Assembly: GCF_029167375.1 (NCBI RefSeq)
Contig: NZ_JARFTP010000011.1
Span: 1 to 41,709, forward strand
Length of the DNA stretch: 41,709 nucleotides
Direction of reading: 5' to 3'
Source of the DNA: Tsukamurella sp. 8F
GTDB lineage: Bacteria; Actinomycetota; Actinomycetes; Mycobacteriales; Mycobacteriaceae
Shown: positions 8,400 through 16,380 of the stretch, piece after piece
How the letters are laid out: every line of letters starts with the position of its first letter
How positions within the stretch are numbered: position 1 is the first letter of the stretch
Notes under the pieces: generated by a model
Databases searched by the model: none
What the model saw: the letters and a program-made list of their open reading frames with translations, nothing else
Told to the model about the DNA's origin: nothing
Program-made: the position numbers and the translations under genes

Positions 8400-9674
8400 T
8401 CAGACGACGTGCGTGAGCGCGTTGCCGACGAGGCCCGCTGCGAGCGTGTTGCCGGACTGCGGCTCGATGAGCAGGAACGAGCCCATCTCGCGATTCACGT
8501 CGTAGTCGTCCGCGACGATCGGCTCGGCGGTGGTCACCGAGATCGAGCCGATCTGGTTCAGTTCGAGTGATTCACCGTCGGCGATGGTCAGTGCCTGCTC
8601 GTCGAAGACGGAGTCCACCGAGCCGACGATCGCCGGCGTGGTACGCGTGCCGTGCTTGAGCAGCAGCCGCGAGCCGACGCGTAGCGGCTTGTCCGCGAGC
8701 CAGCACACCGTCGCGGTGAACTGCTGGCGCGGCTCGGGCGCGTCCTGTGCTGCCACCAGCACGTCCCCGCGCGAGGCGTCGACCTCGTCGGCGAGCACCA
8801 GCGTCACGCTGCGACCCGTGTGCGCAGACTCCAGTTCGCCGTCCGCGGTGTCGATACGCGCAACGGTGGTGCGGGTGCCTGCGGGGAGGACGACGACGTC
8901 GTCGCCGACCGCGATCGTGCCCGCCGCGACCTGGCCCGCGTAGCCGCGGTAGTCCGGGTACTCGGGTGTCCGGGGACGGATCACGTACTGCACCGGGAAA
9001 CGGAAACCGATGGGCGCGGTGTCGGGGTCGGTCGGCACGTTCTCGAGGTACTCGAGCAGTGAGGGACCGTCATAATACGGCGTGTTCACGGAGCGGGTGG
9101 CCACGTTGTCGCCGTGCAGCGCCGACACTGGGATGGCGTGGACCTCGGCGTCCGACCAGCCGAGCGAGCGCATCAGCGTGTGGAACTCGCCGGAGATCCG
9201 GCCGAACACCGCTTCCTGATCGTCCACGAGGTCGATCTTGTTGACCGCCAGAACGACTCGTGGCACCCCGAGGAGTCGGATGACGGCGGCGTGTCGCCGG
9301 GTCTGCTCCACGACGCCCTTGCGTGCGTCGGTGAGCAGTACGACCACCTGGGCTGTGGAGGCGCCGGAGACGGTGTTCCGCGTGTACTGCACGTGGCCGG
9401 GGGTGTCGGCGAGCACGAACGACCGGTTGGGCGTTGCGAAGTAGCGGTAGGCGACGTCGATGGTGATGCCCTGCTCGCGCTCGGCGCGCAGGCCGTCGAC
9501 GAGCAGCGAGAGGTCGGGAGTGTCCAGGCCGCGATCGACAGACGCCCGCGTGACCGCGTCTATCTGGTCCGCGAGAACGGATTTCGTGTCGAACAGCAGG
9601 CGACCGACGAGGGTGGACTTGCCGTCGTCGACGGAGCCCGCAGTGGCGAGCCGGAGAAGCTCGGGGGAGCGCAT
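8400..9674 (-). CDS. cysN: sulfate adenylyltransferase GTPase subunit CysN
   Basis: GTPase that drives APS synthesis from ATP and sulfate together with CysD. The 424-aa protein has G1 GSVDDGKST (13-21), G3 DTPGH (90-94) and G4 NKID (145-148), then two beta-barrel domains. It stops where stand-alone CysN proteins stop: there is no C-terminal APS kinase such as the CysC half of mycobacterial CysNC. Start and cysD stop overlap by one base (TGATG), so it is the last gene of the sir-cysH-cysD-cysN operon. Confidence 0.96.
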   Translation of the reverse strand: MRSPELLRLATAGSVDDGKSTLVGRLLFDTKSVLADQIDAVTRASVDRGLDTPDLSLLVDGLRAEREQGITIDVAYRYFATPNRSFVLADTPGHVQYTRNTVSGASTAQVVVLLTDARKGVVEQTRRHAAVIRLLGVPRVVLAVNKIDLVDDQEAVFGRISGEFHTLMRSLGWSDAEVHAIPVSALHGDNVATRSVNTPYYDGPSLLEYLENVPTDPDTAPIGFRFPVQYVIRPRTPEYPDYRGYAGQVAAGTIAVGDDVVVLPAGTRTTVARIDTADGELESAHTGRSVTLVLADEVDASRGDVLVAAQDAPEPRQQFTATVCWLADKPLRVGSRLLLKHGTRTTPAIVGSVDSVFDEQALTIADGESLELNQIGSISVTTAEPIVADDYDVNREMGSFLLIEPQSGNTLAAGLVGNALTHVV

Positions 9675-10594
9675 CAGAAGTACCCTTCCTTCTTCCGGTC
9701 CTCCATGGCCGCCTCGGACACGCGGTCGTCGCCGCGCGTCGCGCCGCGCTCGGTGAGCCGCGACGCCGCGACCTCGGCCAGGATCGCCTCGTTGTCGGCG
9801 GCCTCGGAGAGGATCGCGCCCGTGGTGGAGCCGTCACCGACGGTGCGGTACCGCACCGAGAGTCGCTGCAGCTCTTCGCCATCGCGCGGACCGCCCCATA
9901 CGCCGGGGGTCATCCACATGCCGTCGCGCTGGTAGACGTCGCGCTGGTGAGCGTAGTAGATCGACGCGAGCGGGATGTTCTCGCGGGCGATGTACCGCCA
10001 CACGTCGAGCTCCGTGAAGTTGCTCAGCGGGAACACGCGCACGTGCTCGCCCGGCGCGTGCCGGCCGTTGTACAGGTTCCACAGCTCGGGGCGCTGGCGC
10101 TTGGGGTCCCACTGCCCGAACGCGTTGCGCAGGCTGAAGATCCGCTCCTTGGCGCGTGCGCGCTCCTCATCGCGGCGACCGCCGCCGAACACGGCGTCGA
10201 AACGGTTCTCGGAGATCGCGTCCAGTAGCGGCACCGTCTGCAGGGGGTTGCGGATGCCGTCGGGCCGCTCCGCGAGCCGGCCGTCGGCGATGTAGTCCTC
10301 GACCGAGGCGACGTGCAGGCGCAGGTTGTGCCGCTCGACCACCTCGTCGCGGAATCGCAGCACCTCGGGCAGGTTGTGGCCGGTATCGACGTGCAGCAGC
10401 GCGAACGGCAGCGGCGCGGGCCAGAACGCCTTCACTGCGAGGTGTAGCAGCACCGTCGAGTCCTTGCCGCCGGAGAACAGGATGACCGGCCGCTCGAACT
10501 CGCCGGCGACCTCGCGGAAGATGTGGATCGCCTCGGATTCCAGGGCGTCCAGGGTGGAGAACGCCGTGCCCGGCTGTGTCGTGGTCTCTGTCAT
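9674..10594 (-). CDS. cysD: sulfate adenylyltransferase subunit CysD
   Basis: Catalytic subunit of ATP sulfurylase, 306 aa. The PP-loop is SGGKDST at 41-47; GGRRDEERARAKERIFS and FPLSNFTELDVWRYI are typical CysD stretches, and the C-terminus (VSEAAMEDRKKEGYF) ends in the usual KxGYF. The frame is open far upstream through cysH, but the ATG at 10594 gives the family N-terminus and forms an ATGA overlap with the cysH stop. Confidence 0.97.
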   Translation of the reverse strand: MTETTTQPGTAFSTLDALESEAIHIFREVAGEFERPVILFSGGKDSTVLLHLAVKAFWPAPLPFALLHVDTGHNLPEVLRFRDEVVERHNLRLHVASVEDYIADGRLAERPDGIRNPLQTVPLLDAISENRFDAVFGGGRRDEERARAKERIFSLRNAFGQWDPKRQRPELWNLYNGRHAPGEHVRVFPLSNFTELDVWRYIARENIPLASIYYAHQRDVYQRDGMWMTPGVWGGPRDGEELQRLSVRYRTVGDGSTTGAILSEAADNEAILAEVAASRLTERGATRGDDRVSEAAMEDRKKEGYF

Positions 10595-11304
10595 GACGTG
10601 TGGAGTCCGCATTCTGTCTTGGCGTTGCCGGCCCAGCGGCCGCTGCGCGGGTCGGAGCCGGGGGCCGGCTTGGTGGTGCACGGTGCGCAGCCGATCGAGG
10701 GGTAGCCCTCGTCCACCAGCGGGTTCACCAGGATGCCGTGCGCATCGATGTAGTCCTGCATCTGCTCGTCGGACCAGGCCACGATCGGGTTGATCTTGAC
10801 CAGTCCGAAGCCCTCGTCGAACGAGATGGCCGGGGCGTGCGCGCGGGTGGGCGCCTCGACCCGGCGGATTCCTGTCACCCACGCGGGGTAGTGGGCGAGA
10901 GTGGTGCGCAGCGGGACGACCTTGCGCAGGCGGCAGCACTCGCCGGGATCGCGCGCGAACAGGTCCTTGCCGAGAGCCGAGTCCTGCTCCGCGACGGTCT
11001 GCTCGGGGGTCACGTTGAGGATCTCGACGTCGTAGACGGCCTCGGCGGCATCCCGCATGCCGATCGTCTCGGGGAAGTGGTAACCGGTATCGAGGAACAG
11101 CACCTTGGGGCGTTCCTGGACCTGCTTCGCGAGGTGCACGAGCACGCCGTCCTGCATGTTCGATGCGACCAGGTAGTCGTCGCCGAAGGTGTCGGCCGTC
11201 CAGCGCAGGAGCGTAAGCGGATCTGCGTCGCCCAGCTCGGCCGCCCCGCGGTCGGCGATCGCACGCAGTTCCTCGGAGGTGGCGGTGCGGGTCGGTGCGC
11301 TCAT
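10591..11304 (-). CDS. cysH: APS reductase CysH (4Fe-4S type)
   Basis: Reduces adenosine 5'-phosphosulfate to sulfite using thioredoxin-like donors. The 237-aa protein has the four cluster ligands of APS reductases, Cys123-Cys124 (PGECCRLRKVVPL) and Cys206/Cys209 (IGCAPCT), and the catalytic Cys232 in the C-terminal ECGLH. The double-Cys/CxxC set separates it from PAPS reductases, which lack the cluster, and fits the absence of APS kinase in this operon. The ATG at 11304 overlaps the sir stop by 4 bases. Confidence 0.96.
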   Translation of the reverse strand: MSAPTRTATSEELRAIADRGAAELGDADPLTLLRWTADTFGDDYLVASNMQDGVLVHLAKQVQERPKVLFLDTGYHFPETIGMRDAAEAVYDVEILNVTPEQTVAEQDSALGKDLFARDPGECCRLRKVVPLRTTLAHYPAWVTGIRRVEAPTRAHAPAISFDEGFGLVKINPIVAWSDEQMQDYIDAHGILVNPLVDEGYPSIGCAPCTTKPAPGSDPRSGRWAGNAKTECGLHTS

Positions 11305-13136
11305 CTCAGGTCCTCCTCGGCGGCCCGGACGGCCCACTGCGCGAAGCGCTCGCCTTCCTCGCGCTGCGCCGCGAACCGCCGTACCACTCGCTCGATGTAG
11401 TCCCCGAGCTCCGTGGACAGCACCTTGTGCTGGCGCAGCTTGCGGCCGAATCCGCTGTCGAGCCCGAGGCTTCCACCAAGATGAACCTGGTAGCCCTCGA
11501 CTTGATTCCCCTCGTGATCGTCCACGAGCTGGCCCTTGAAGCCGATGTCTGCGATCTGCGAGCGTCCGCACGAGTTGGGGCAGCCGTTGATGTTGACGGT
11601 GACCGGAACGTCGAGCTCTGCGTTGAGGTCGGCCAAGCGCCGCTCCAACTCGGGGACCAGCACCTGAGATCGCTTGCGCGTCTCGACGAAGGACAGCTTG
11701 CAGAACTCGATGCCGCTGCATGCGATGAGATTCCGACGCCACAGCGAGGGGCGGCCCTGCAGGCCGAGTGTCGCGAGCTCGTCGATCAGCGCATCGACGC
11801 GATCGTCGGGGACGTCCAGGACGATGAGCTTCTGGTAGGGCGTGAACGACGCGCGGTTCGAACCAGCGCGCTCCATCGCGTCCGCAACGCCGCTGAGGAC
11901 GGTGCCCGAGACCCGGCCTGCGATGGGGGTGAAGCCGACGGCGTTGAGCCCGTTGCGGAGCTTCTGCACGCCGATGTGATCGATGGGGCGGGCGGGCTGC
12001 TCCGGTGCGGGGCCGTCGATCAGCTTCCGGCCCAGGTACTCGTCCTCGAGGACCTGGCGGAACTTCTCGATCCCCCAGTCCTTGATGAGGAACTTCAGCC
12101 GGGCCTTGTTGCGCAGGCGGCGGTAACCGTAGTCGCGGAAGACCGAGACCACGCCTTCCCAGACGTCGGGCACCTCGTCGAGCGGTACCCACGCGCCGAC
12201 GCGCTGCGCCAGCATCGGATTGGTCGACAGACCGCCGCCCACCCAGAGATCGAGCCCCGGGCCGTGCTCCGGATGCACGACACCGACGAACGCCACGTCG
12301 TTGATCTCGTGGACCACGTCCTGCTGGCCCGAGATGGCGGTCTTGAACTTGCGTGGCAGGTTGGAGTACTTCGGGTCGCCGATGTACCGGCGGACGATCT
12401 CGTCGATCGCGGGTGACGGGTCGAGCACCTCGTCGAGCGACTCCCCGGCCAGCGGCGAACCGAGGACCACGCGGGGGCAGTCGCCGCACGCCTCAGTCGT
12501 CTTCAGGCCGACGGCCTCTAGACGCTTCCATATCTCGGGGACGTTCTCGATCTCGATCCAGTGGAACTGCACGTTCTCCCGGTCGGAGAGGTCGGCCGTG
12601 TCCCGGCCGAACTGTGTCGAGACCTCGCCGAGAGTGCGCACCTGAGCCGCGTCGAGCTTCCCGCCGTCGCATCGCACGCGCATCATGAAGTACGGCGCTT
12701 CGAGGAGATCGATGTTCTCGTCCCCCGTGTATGTGCCGTCGTATCCCTGAGCGCGCTGGGTGTACAGACCCCACCAGCGCATCCGGCCGCGCAGGTCGGC
12801 CTTGTCGATCGAGTCGAACCCACCCTTGCTGTAGATGTTCTCGATGCGGGCACGTACGTTGAGCGGGTTGTCGTCCTTCTTGGACTGTTCGTTGGCGTTG
12901 AGCGGTTCGCGGTAGCCGAGAGCCCACTGGCCTTCGGACTTGCGTCGCGTCGGGCGCGCTCTGCGGGCGGGTGCCCCCTCCCTCGCGGGGCGTCCCTCGC
13001 CGGTGGCGCGGGCGGGCCCGCCCTCGCGGGGAGCGCGCGGAGTCCGTGCGGTCCCGGCCGAGCCGGTTCCGTTCTCGTGAGCCGTCGGCGACGCTGAGTC
13101 CGTGTCAGCGGGAACGGCGTCAGCTGTGGACGTCAT
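11301..13136 (-). CDS. sir: ferredoxin-dependent sulfite reductase
   Basis: Siroheme/4Fe-4S enzyme that reduces sulfite to sulfide with six electrons; M. tuberculosis NirA is the characterised relative. Cluster ligands are Cys473 and Cys479 (ACSGIEFC) and Cys519 and Cys523 (NGCPNSCGR). They sit at a constant offset of 56 from those I recall for M. tuberculosis NirA. The same offset puts Tyr125 (GLYTQR) and Cys217 (EACGD) at the Tyr-Cys crosslink next to the siroheme, so this is a sulfite rather than a nitrite reductase. The ATG at 13136 is chosen (611 aa) because AGGAG lies nine bases upstream; an earlier in-frame codon would run into the attenuator. Residues 1-68 are a low-complexity Ala/Pro/Arg/Gly tail. 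First structural gene of the operon. Confidence 0.95.
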   Translation of the reverse strand: MTSTADAVPADTDSASPTAHENGTGSAGTARTPRAPREGGPARATGEGRPAREGAPARRARPTRRKSEGQWALGYREPLNANEQSKKDDNPLNVRARIENIYSKGGFDSIDKADLRGRMRWWGLYTQRAQGYDGTYTGDENIDLLEAPYFMMRVRCDGGKLDAAQVRTLGEVSTQFGRDTADLSDRENVQFHWIEIENVPEIWKRLEAVGLKTTEACGDCPRVVLGSPLAGESLDEVLDPSPAIDEIVRRYIGDPKYSNLPRKFKTAISGQQDVVHEINDVAFVGVVHPEHGPGLDLWVGGGLSTNPMLAQRVGAWVPLDEVPDVWEGVVSVFRDYGYRRLRNKARLKFLIKDWGIEKFRQVLEDEYLGRKLIDGPAPEQPARPIDHIGVQKLRNGLNAVGFTPIAGRVSGTVLSGVADAMERAGSNRASFTPYQKLIVLDVPDDRVDALIDELATLGLQGRPSLWRRNLIACSGIEFCKLSFVETRKRSQVLVPELERRLADLNAELDVPVTVNINGCPNSCGRSQIADIGFKGQLVDDHEGNQVEGYQVHLGGSLGLDSGFGRKLRQHKVLSTELGDYIERVVRRFAAQREEGERFAQWAVRAAEEDLR

Positions 13137-13145
13137 AGGGGTGTG

Positions 13146-13150
13146 CTCCT
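13146..13150 (-). promoter_or_regulatory. ribosome binding site of sir
   Basis: AGGAG on the minus strand, nine bases before the ATG at 13136, decides the start of sir. The upstream stretch UUCCU could pair with it, so the site may be partly masked in the leader RNA. Confidence 0.6.
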
Positions 13151-13165
13151 GGAATCGGGGTGAGG

Positions 13166-13202
13166 AAAAGCGTGGCGCGGGGCTGAGGTGCGCGGGCACG
13201 CT
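13166..13202 (-). terminator. attenuator-type hairpin between leader peptide and sir
   Basis: On the transcript, AGCGUG (13202-13197) pairs with CACGCU (13174-13169). Inside the stem GCGC (13193-13190) pairs with GCGC (13178-13175) after a bulge of three C, around an 11-base loop. Four U follow (13169-13166). It starts 15 bases after the leader stop codon and ends before the sir ribosome binding site, the place expected of a transcription attenuator. Confidence 0.55.
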
Positions 13203-13217
13203 GAGTCGGCGGGACGC

Positions 13218-13292
13218 CTAACAGCTGCAGCTGTTGACCCGCAGGAAATCGATGTGCCGGCGCGAAGCCAGCAGTGCACCCTGTCCGTTCAT
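13218..13292 (-). CDS. cysteine-containing leader peptide of the sulfur operon
   Basis: A 24-codon ORF, ATG at 13292 and TAG at 13218, too short for usual gene calling. Its product contains SRRHIDFLRVNSCSC and ends right after the second Cys. The core SRRHIDxxRVxS is the pattern of the short actinobacterial leader peptides annotated upstream of sulfur genes, and in mycobacteria Cys-rich short ORFs act as cysteine-responsive attenuators. No Shine-Dalgarno is near; a CACAAT hexamer eight bases upstream suggests a leaderless mRNA. Likely role: when Cys-tRNA is scarce, ribosomes stall at Cys22/Cys24 and change folding of the downstream RNA so that sir-cysH-cysD-cysN is expressed. Confidence 0.78.
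   Translation of the reverse strand: MNGQGALLASRRHIDFLRVNSCSC
13220..13235. repeat. perfect 16-bp palindrome over the leader Cys codons
   Basis: AACAGCTGCAGCTGTT is its own reverse complement and covers the last four sense codons plus the first base of the stop codon of the leader ORF. In RNA it can fold as a six-pair stem with a UGCA loop; in DNA it could be a dimer site. Confidence 0.75.
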
Positions 13293-13352
13293 CGGGTGCC
13301 ATTGTGCCACCTGTGGTGCCCGAGACAGGAATCGGGCTGAGACACTGGTGCC

Positions 13353-14561
13353 GTGACCTCGGTGAACGTTCCTATCGTCGTGCCCGGTGCCGGCGCGGAC
13401 AGCGCGGCGGCGGTGTCGGCGGCCGGCCCTGCGGCGGAACCGTTCGGGCTGTACCTACACGTGCCCTTCTGCGCGACCCGCTGCGGTTACTGCGACTTCA
13501 ACACGTACACGGCCGGTGAACTGGGCGGATCGTCGTCGCCGCAGGCGTGGGCGCGGGCCGTCGACGGTGAGCTCGCCGCTGCCGCCGCGGTGACCGGGGA
13601 CGTCGAGGTTTCGACGATCTTCGTCGGCGGCGGGACTCCGTCGCTACTGGGCGGCGAGGGTCTGGCGGCCCTCCTGGGAAGCGTGCGGCAGCACTTCAGG
13701 CTCGCGCCCGAGGCTGAGATCACCACTGAGTCGAATCCCGAATCGGTGTCGCCGGAGTTCTTCGACACACTGTTGGGCGCAGGCTTCACGCGCATCTCGC
13801 TGGGGATGCAGTCCGCGGCCGAACACGTGCTGCGCGTGCTGGACCGCACGCACACGCCGGGGCGGGCGGTGGCAGCGGCGCGCGAGGCGCTGGCCGCGGG
13901 TTTCACGCATGTCAACCTGGACTTGATCTACGGCACGCCGGGGGAGACCGACGACGACCTGCGTCGTTCCCTAGACGCGGTGCTGGGCGCGGGCGTCGAT
14001 CACGTGTCCGCGTACGCGCTGATCGTCGAGGACGGCACGGCTCTGGCCCGGCGCATCCGGCGCGGCGAGGTCGCGCCGGTCGACGACGATGTTCTCGCCG
14101 ACCGGTACGAGATGGTCGACGGCGCGCTGCGGGGCGCGGGGATGGACTGGTACGAGGTGTCCAACTGGGCGCGCGGCGCGGAGGCGCGGTGTAGGCACAA
14201 CGAGCTGTACTGGGAGGGCGCCGACTGGTGGGGCGTAGGACCTGGGGCGCACAGCCACCTCCGTGGCACGCGTTTCTGGAACGTCAAGCACCCTGCGCGC
14301 TACGCCGACGCCGTCGCGGCCGGCCGGCTGCCGGTCGTGGGGCACGAGGTGCTCACCGAGGAGGACCGGCACCTGGAGGACTTGATGCTCCGGATCCGGA
14401 TGCGTTCCGGCCTGCCCGCGGGCGTGCTGGGGTCCGTCGAGGAGATGAACGCCGAGTACGAGGTCGCCGCCGGCAACCTCGTGTCGACGTCCGGCACCTA
14501 TGTCCTCACCGATGCCGGGCGTCTGGTCGCCGACGGCGTCGTGCGCCGCATCCTGGGCTGA
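13353..14561 (+). CDS. hemW: HemW-type radical SAM protein
   Basis: Radical SAM protein of the HemN/HemW family, 402 aa. The SAM cluster ligands are Cys40, Cys44 and Cys47 (CATRCGYC), preceded by GLYLHVPF, with GGGTPSLL and the NPE motif in ESNPESVSPEF following. HemW proteins bind heme and are thought to act in heme transfer rather than as coproporphyrinogen oxidase; the missing N-terminal Cys of HemN favours HemW. A GACACT hexamer six bases before the GTG fits a leaderless promoter. Only 60 bases separate it from the divergent leader peptide of the sulfur operon. Residues 1-28 are an Ala-rich extension. Confidence 0.92.
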   Translation: MTSVNVPIVVPGAGADSAAAVSAAGPAAEPFGLYLHVPFCATRCGYCDFNTYTAGELGGSSSPQAWARAVDGELAAAAAVTGDVEVSTIFVGGGTPSLLGGEGLAALLGSVRQHFRLAPEAEITTESNPESVSPEFFDTLLGAGFTRISLGMQSAAEHVLRVLDRTHTPGRAVAAAREALAAGFTHVNLDLIYGTPGETDDDLRRSLDAVLGAGVDHVSAYALIVEDGTALARRIRRGEVAPVDDDVLADRYEMVDGALRGAGMDWYEVSNWARGAEARCRHNELYWEGADWWGVGPGAHSHLRGTRFWNVKHPARYADAVAAGRLPVVGHEVLTEEDRHLEDLMLRIRMRSGLPAGVLGSVEEMNAEYEVAAGNLVSTSGTYVLTDAGRLVADGVVRRILG

Positions 14562-14587
14562 CTCACGGTCCGCCTCTCGGCTGATCC

Positions 14588-14620
14588 GGCCGGGCATCGC
14601 TGTCACAGCGGCGCCCGGCC
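14588..14620. terminator. bidirectional hairpin between hemW and the DUF559-like gene
   Basis: GGCCGGGC (14588-14595) pairs with GCCCGGCC (14613-14620), and inside it GCTG (14599-14602) pairs with CAGC (14606-14609). It lies between two convergent genes, so it may end transcription from both sides. Confidence 0.6.
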
Positions 14621-14643
14621 CCAGGCACCGCGAACTGGACCAC

Positions 14644-15492
14644 CTATTCGGCCAGCCTCCGGCCGAGATGGTCGCCGCGTCGCACCATCGCGAGGATCCG
14701 GGCCTCGACCTGCGGCCACCGGAACATCACGTCCTCCCAGGTCAGCCTGATCGGGTCGTATCCGGCCGCGCGTGCGATCTGGTCCCGCGTCCGGTCCTTC
14801 TGGTAGTTCTCGCCTCCGTGGTGCGCGCGGCTGTCGACCTCGATCAGCAGAGACCGGCCGACCAGGAGGTCGACCCTGCCGACCCCGGGCACGATCACTT
14901 GGATCTCGACCTTGATGTTGCGGCGTCGCAGTCTCACCCGTACCAGCGATTCGGTGCCGGATTCCGCTCGTCGGTCGACCTGGTCGAGGAGCCGGAGCAC
15001 GCGCCGTGGCGCGCCTTCCAACGCTTCTCGCAGGTCGGAGACGGCCAGTTCGGGATGGCGGTGCAACACCGAGTCGCAGATCGCGACGAACTCGTCGGGC
15101 GCGGTACATCGGGCGGAGCAGGCGAACGCGATCAGCAGCGGGTCCACCGCTACTCGCGGTGCGGAGAGCTCCCGATAGGCGGAACAGTACTCGCCGCTGC
15201 GCTTACCGCGACTGTGATGCTCCGATGCTCGGCGATGAGTCTTCTTCTGGCCCAGGGGTATCCATATATCATGGTGTGCCAGAGCTGTTACGCACGTGAC
15301 CGCGGCGCACGCTTTCACGACCGCCACTAGAGCGGGATCGGCAGTAGGTGTGGCGAACCAACCCGGACGGATCCGCTTCAGGTGGCCCCTGCGAACCATG
15401 CGGCGGATCGTTGCGGCGTCCCATCCGCAGCGTTCCAACTCTCGCTTCGTCACGACCCCGCCCGCCACCCGCGGCGCTTCGCGATACCCCAT
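14644..15492 (-). CDS. AbiEi/DUF559-like protein with a Vsr-type nuclease fold
   Basis: A 282-aa protein of a type frequent in actinobacteria. Residues about 10-70 look like the winged-helix domain of AbiEi-like proteins (VVTKRELERCGWDAATIRRMVRRGHLKRIRPGWF). Residues about 185-275 look like a DUF559/Vsr-related PD-(D/E)xK domain, with acidic residues in VDLLVGRSLLIEVDSRAHH and QKDRTRDQIARAAGYD. The ATG at 15492 has AGGA eight bases upstream; a GTG at 15579 would add 29 residues but has no such site. Base composition is visibly lower in GC around 15180-15290 than in its neighbours, a hint of transfer. No partner gene is present, so a toxin-antitoxin or defence role is not supported. Confidence 0.7.
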   Translation of the reverse strand: MGYREAPRVAGGVVTKRELERCGWDAATIRRMVRRGHLKRIRPGWFATPTADPALVAVVKACAAVTCVTALAHHDIWIPLGQKKTHRRASEHHSRGKRSGEYCSAYRELSAPRVAVDPLLIAFACSARCTAPDEFVAICDSVLHRHPELAVSDLREALEGAPRRVLRLLDQVDRRAESGTESLVRVRLRRRNIKVEIQVIVPGVGRVDLLVGRSLLIEVDSRAHHGGENYQKDRTRDQIARAAGYDPIRLTWEDVMFRWPQVEARILAMVRRGDHLGRRLAE

Positions 15493-15660
15493 GAAGTCGA
15501 TCCTGGGACACGTCGTCGCCGCCAACCCCCGGCGCGGGCGGTTGGAAGCGCCAGCTGTGGACGGAGCAGATCCATCCACAGGGTCGGTTCTCTGCGGGTG
15601 GGGAGGGGCAGGCTCGCATGTACGATGCCCGCGCTGTGCGGCCGAGAAACGAGCCGGCGA

Positions 15661-16380
15661 CTACTTCAGGCGCCACTTCACCGTGACGGATACGCGGACG
15701 GTCTGCTGCCCCGGTTCGATCGGGACGGAGGCGGCACGGGGGGCGGCGTAGGCGGTCGGGGTCGGAGCGGACTGATCGGTGGACTCGCTCACCGATATCA
15801 CCTCGCCCAATGACGCCCCGGCGAGCTTGGCGTACTGATCGGCCTGCGACTTCGCGTCGGCGAAGGCCTTGGCGCGTGCGGAGGACTGCAGTCGGGCATC
15901 GTCGATCGGGTCGAAGCCGACGGACGTCACACGAGTCGCGTCCCCACCCGCGGCGGCCGCATCGCCGATCACCTTCGACGCCTTGGTCAGATCCTTGACC
16001 CGGACCGTGAGCGACTGCGTCGCCTGATACCCGATGATGCTGCTGGAACCGCCGCTCACGGAGTCGCCGTACCGCGGGCTGACCTGTAGGTTCGCCGTGG
16101 TGACGTCGGCCCGCGTGACACCCGCGGCGACGACGGCGTCGATCACCTTCTGCGACAGGTCGCCGGCCTGGTCGAGCGCGCCGCTGACGTCAGCCGCCTG
16201 CACCTGCACGCCCAGCTTCGCGGTGAGTGCGGTGGGAGTCCCCTCGACGTCGCCGACACCGACCGATGTCACCTCACGCGCGGCTGCGTCGTCGTTGGAG
16301 TGCCGGTCCGACGAGCACCCGGCTACGAGCAGCGGAGTGGCCACCAATGCAGCCAGGGCAGAAGTCCGGAATCGGCGCAT
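15661..16380 (-). CDS. SIMPL (DUF541) domain lipoprotein
   Basis: Secreted lipoprotein of 239 aa: RFR n-region, hydrophobic core, lipobox LVAGC. The mature part is a SIMPL/DUF541 domain, seen in REVTSVGVGDVEGTPTALTAKLGVQVQAADVSGALDQAG, YQATQSLTVRVKDLTKASKVIGDAAAAGGD and AFADAKSQADQYAKLAGASLGEVISVSE. Function of the family is poorly known (periplasmic or envelope stress proteins in other bacteria). The ATG at 16380 is preferred over an upstream frame extension because it gives a signal peptide; CACGAT lies six bases before it, fitting a leaderless start. Confidence 0.85.
   Translation of the reverse strand: MRRFRTSALAALVATPLLVAGCSSDRHSNDDAAAREVTSVGVGDVEGTPTALTAKLGVQVQAADVSGALDQAGDLSQKVIDAVVAAGVTRADVTTANLQVSPRYGDSVSGGSSSIIGYQATQSLTVRVKDLTKASKVIGDAAAAGGDATRVTSVGFDPIDDARLQSSARAKAFADAKSQADQYAKLAGASLGEVISVSESTDQSAPTPTAYAAPRAASVPIEPGQQTVRVSVTVKWRLK

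Noticed and set aside
13120-13302. 60-aa ORF upstream of sir in another frame
   Set aside because: It runs through the hairpin and past the sir start and lacks family resemblance; the 24-codon leader ORF in a different frame explains the region better.
14644-15492. Calling the DUF559-like gene half of a toxin-antitoxin pair
   Set aside because: No AbiEii-like nucleotidyltransferase or other partner gene is adjacent; neighbours are hemW and a SIMPL lipoprotein.
15552-15580. Inverted TGTGGA/TCCACA pair resembling two DnaA boxes
   Set aside because: Each matches the DnaA box at only seven of nine bases, there is no AT-rich region or box cluster, and origin genes are not near.
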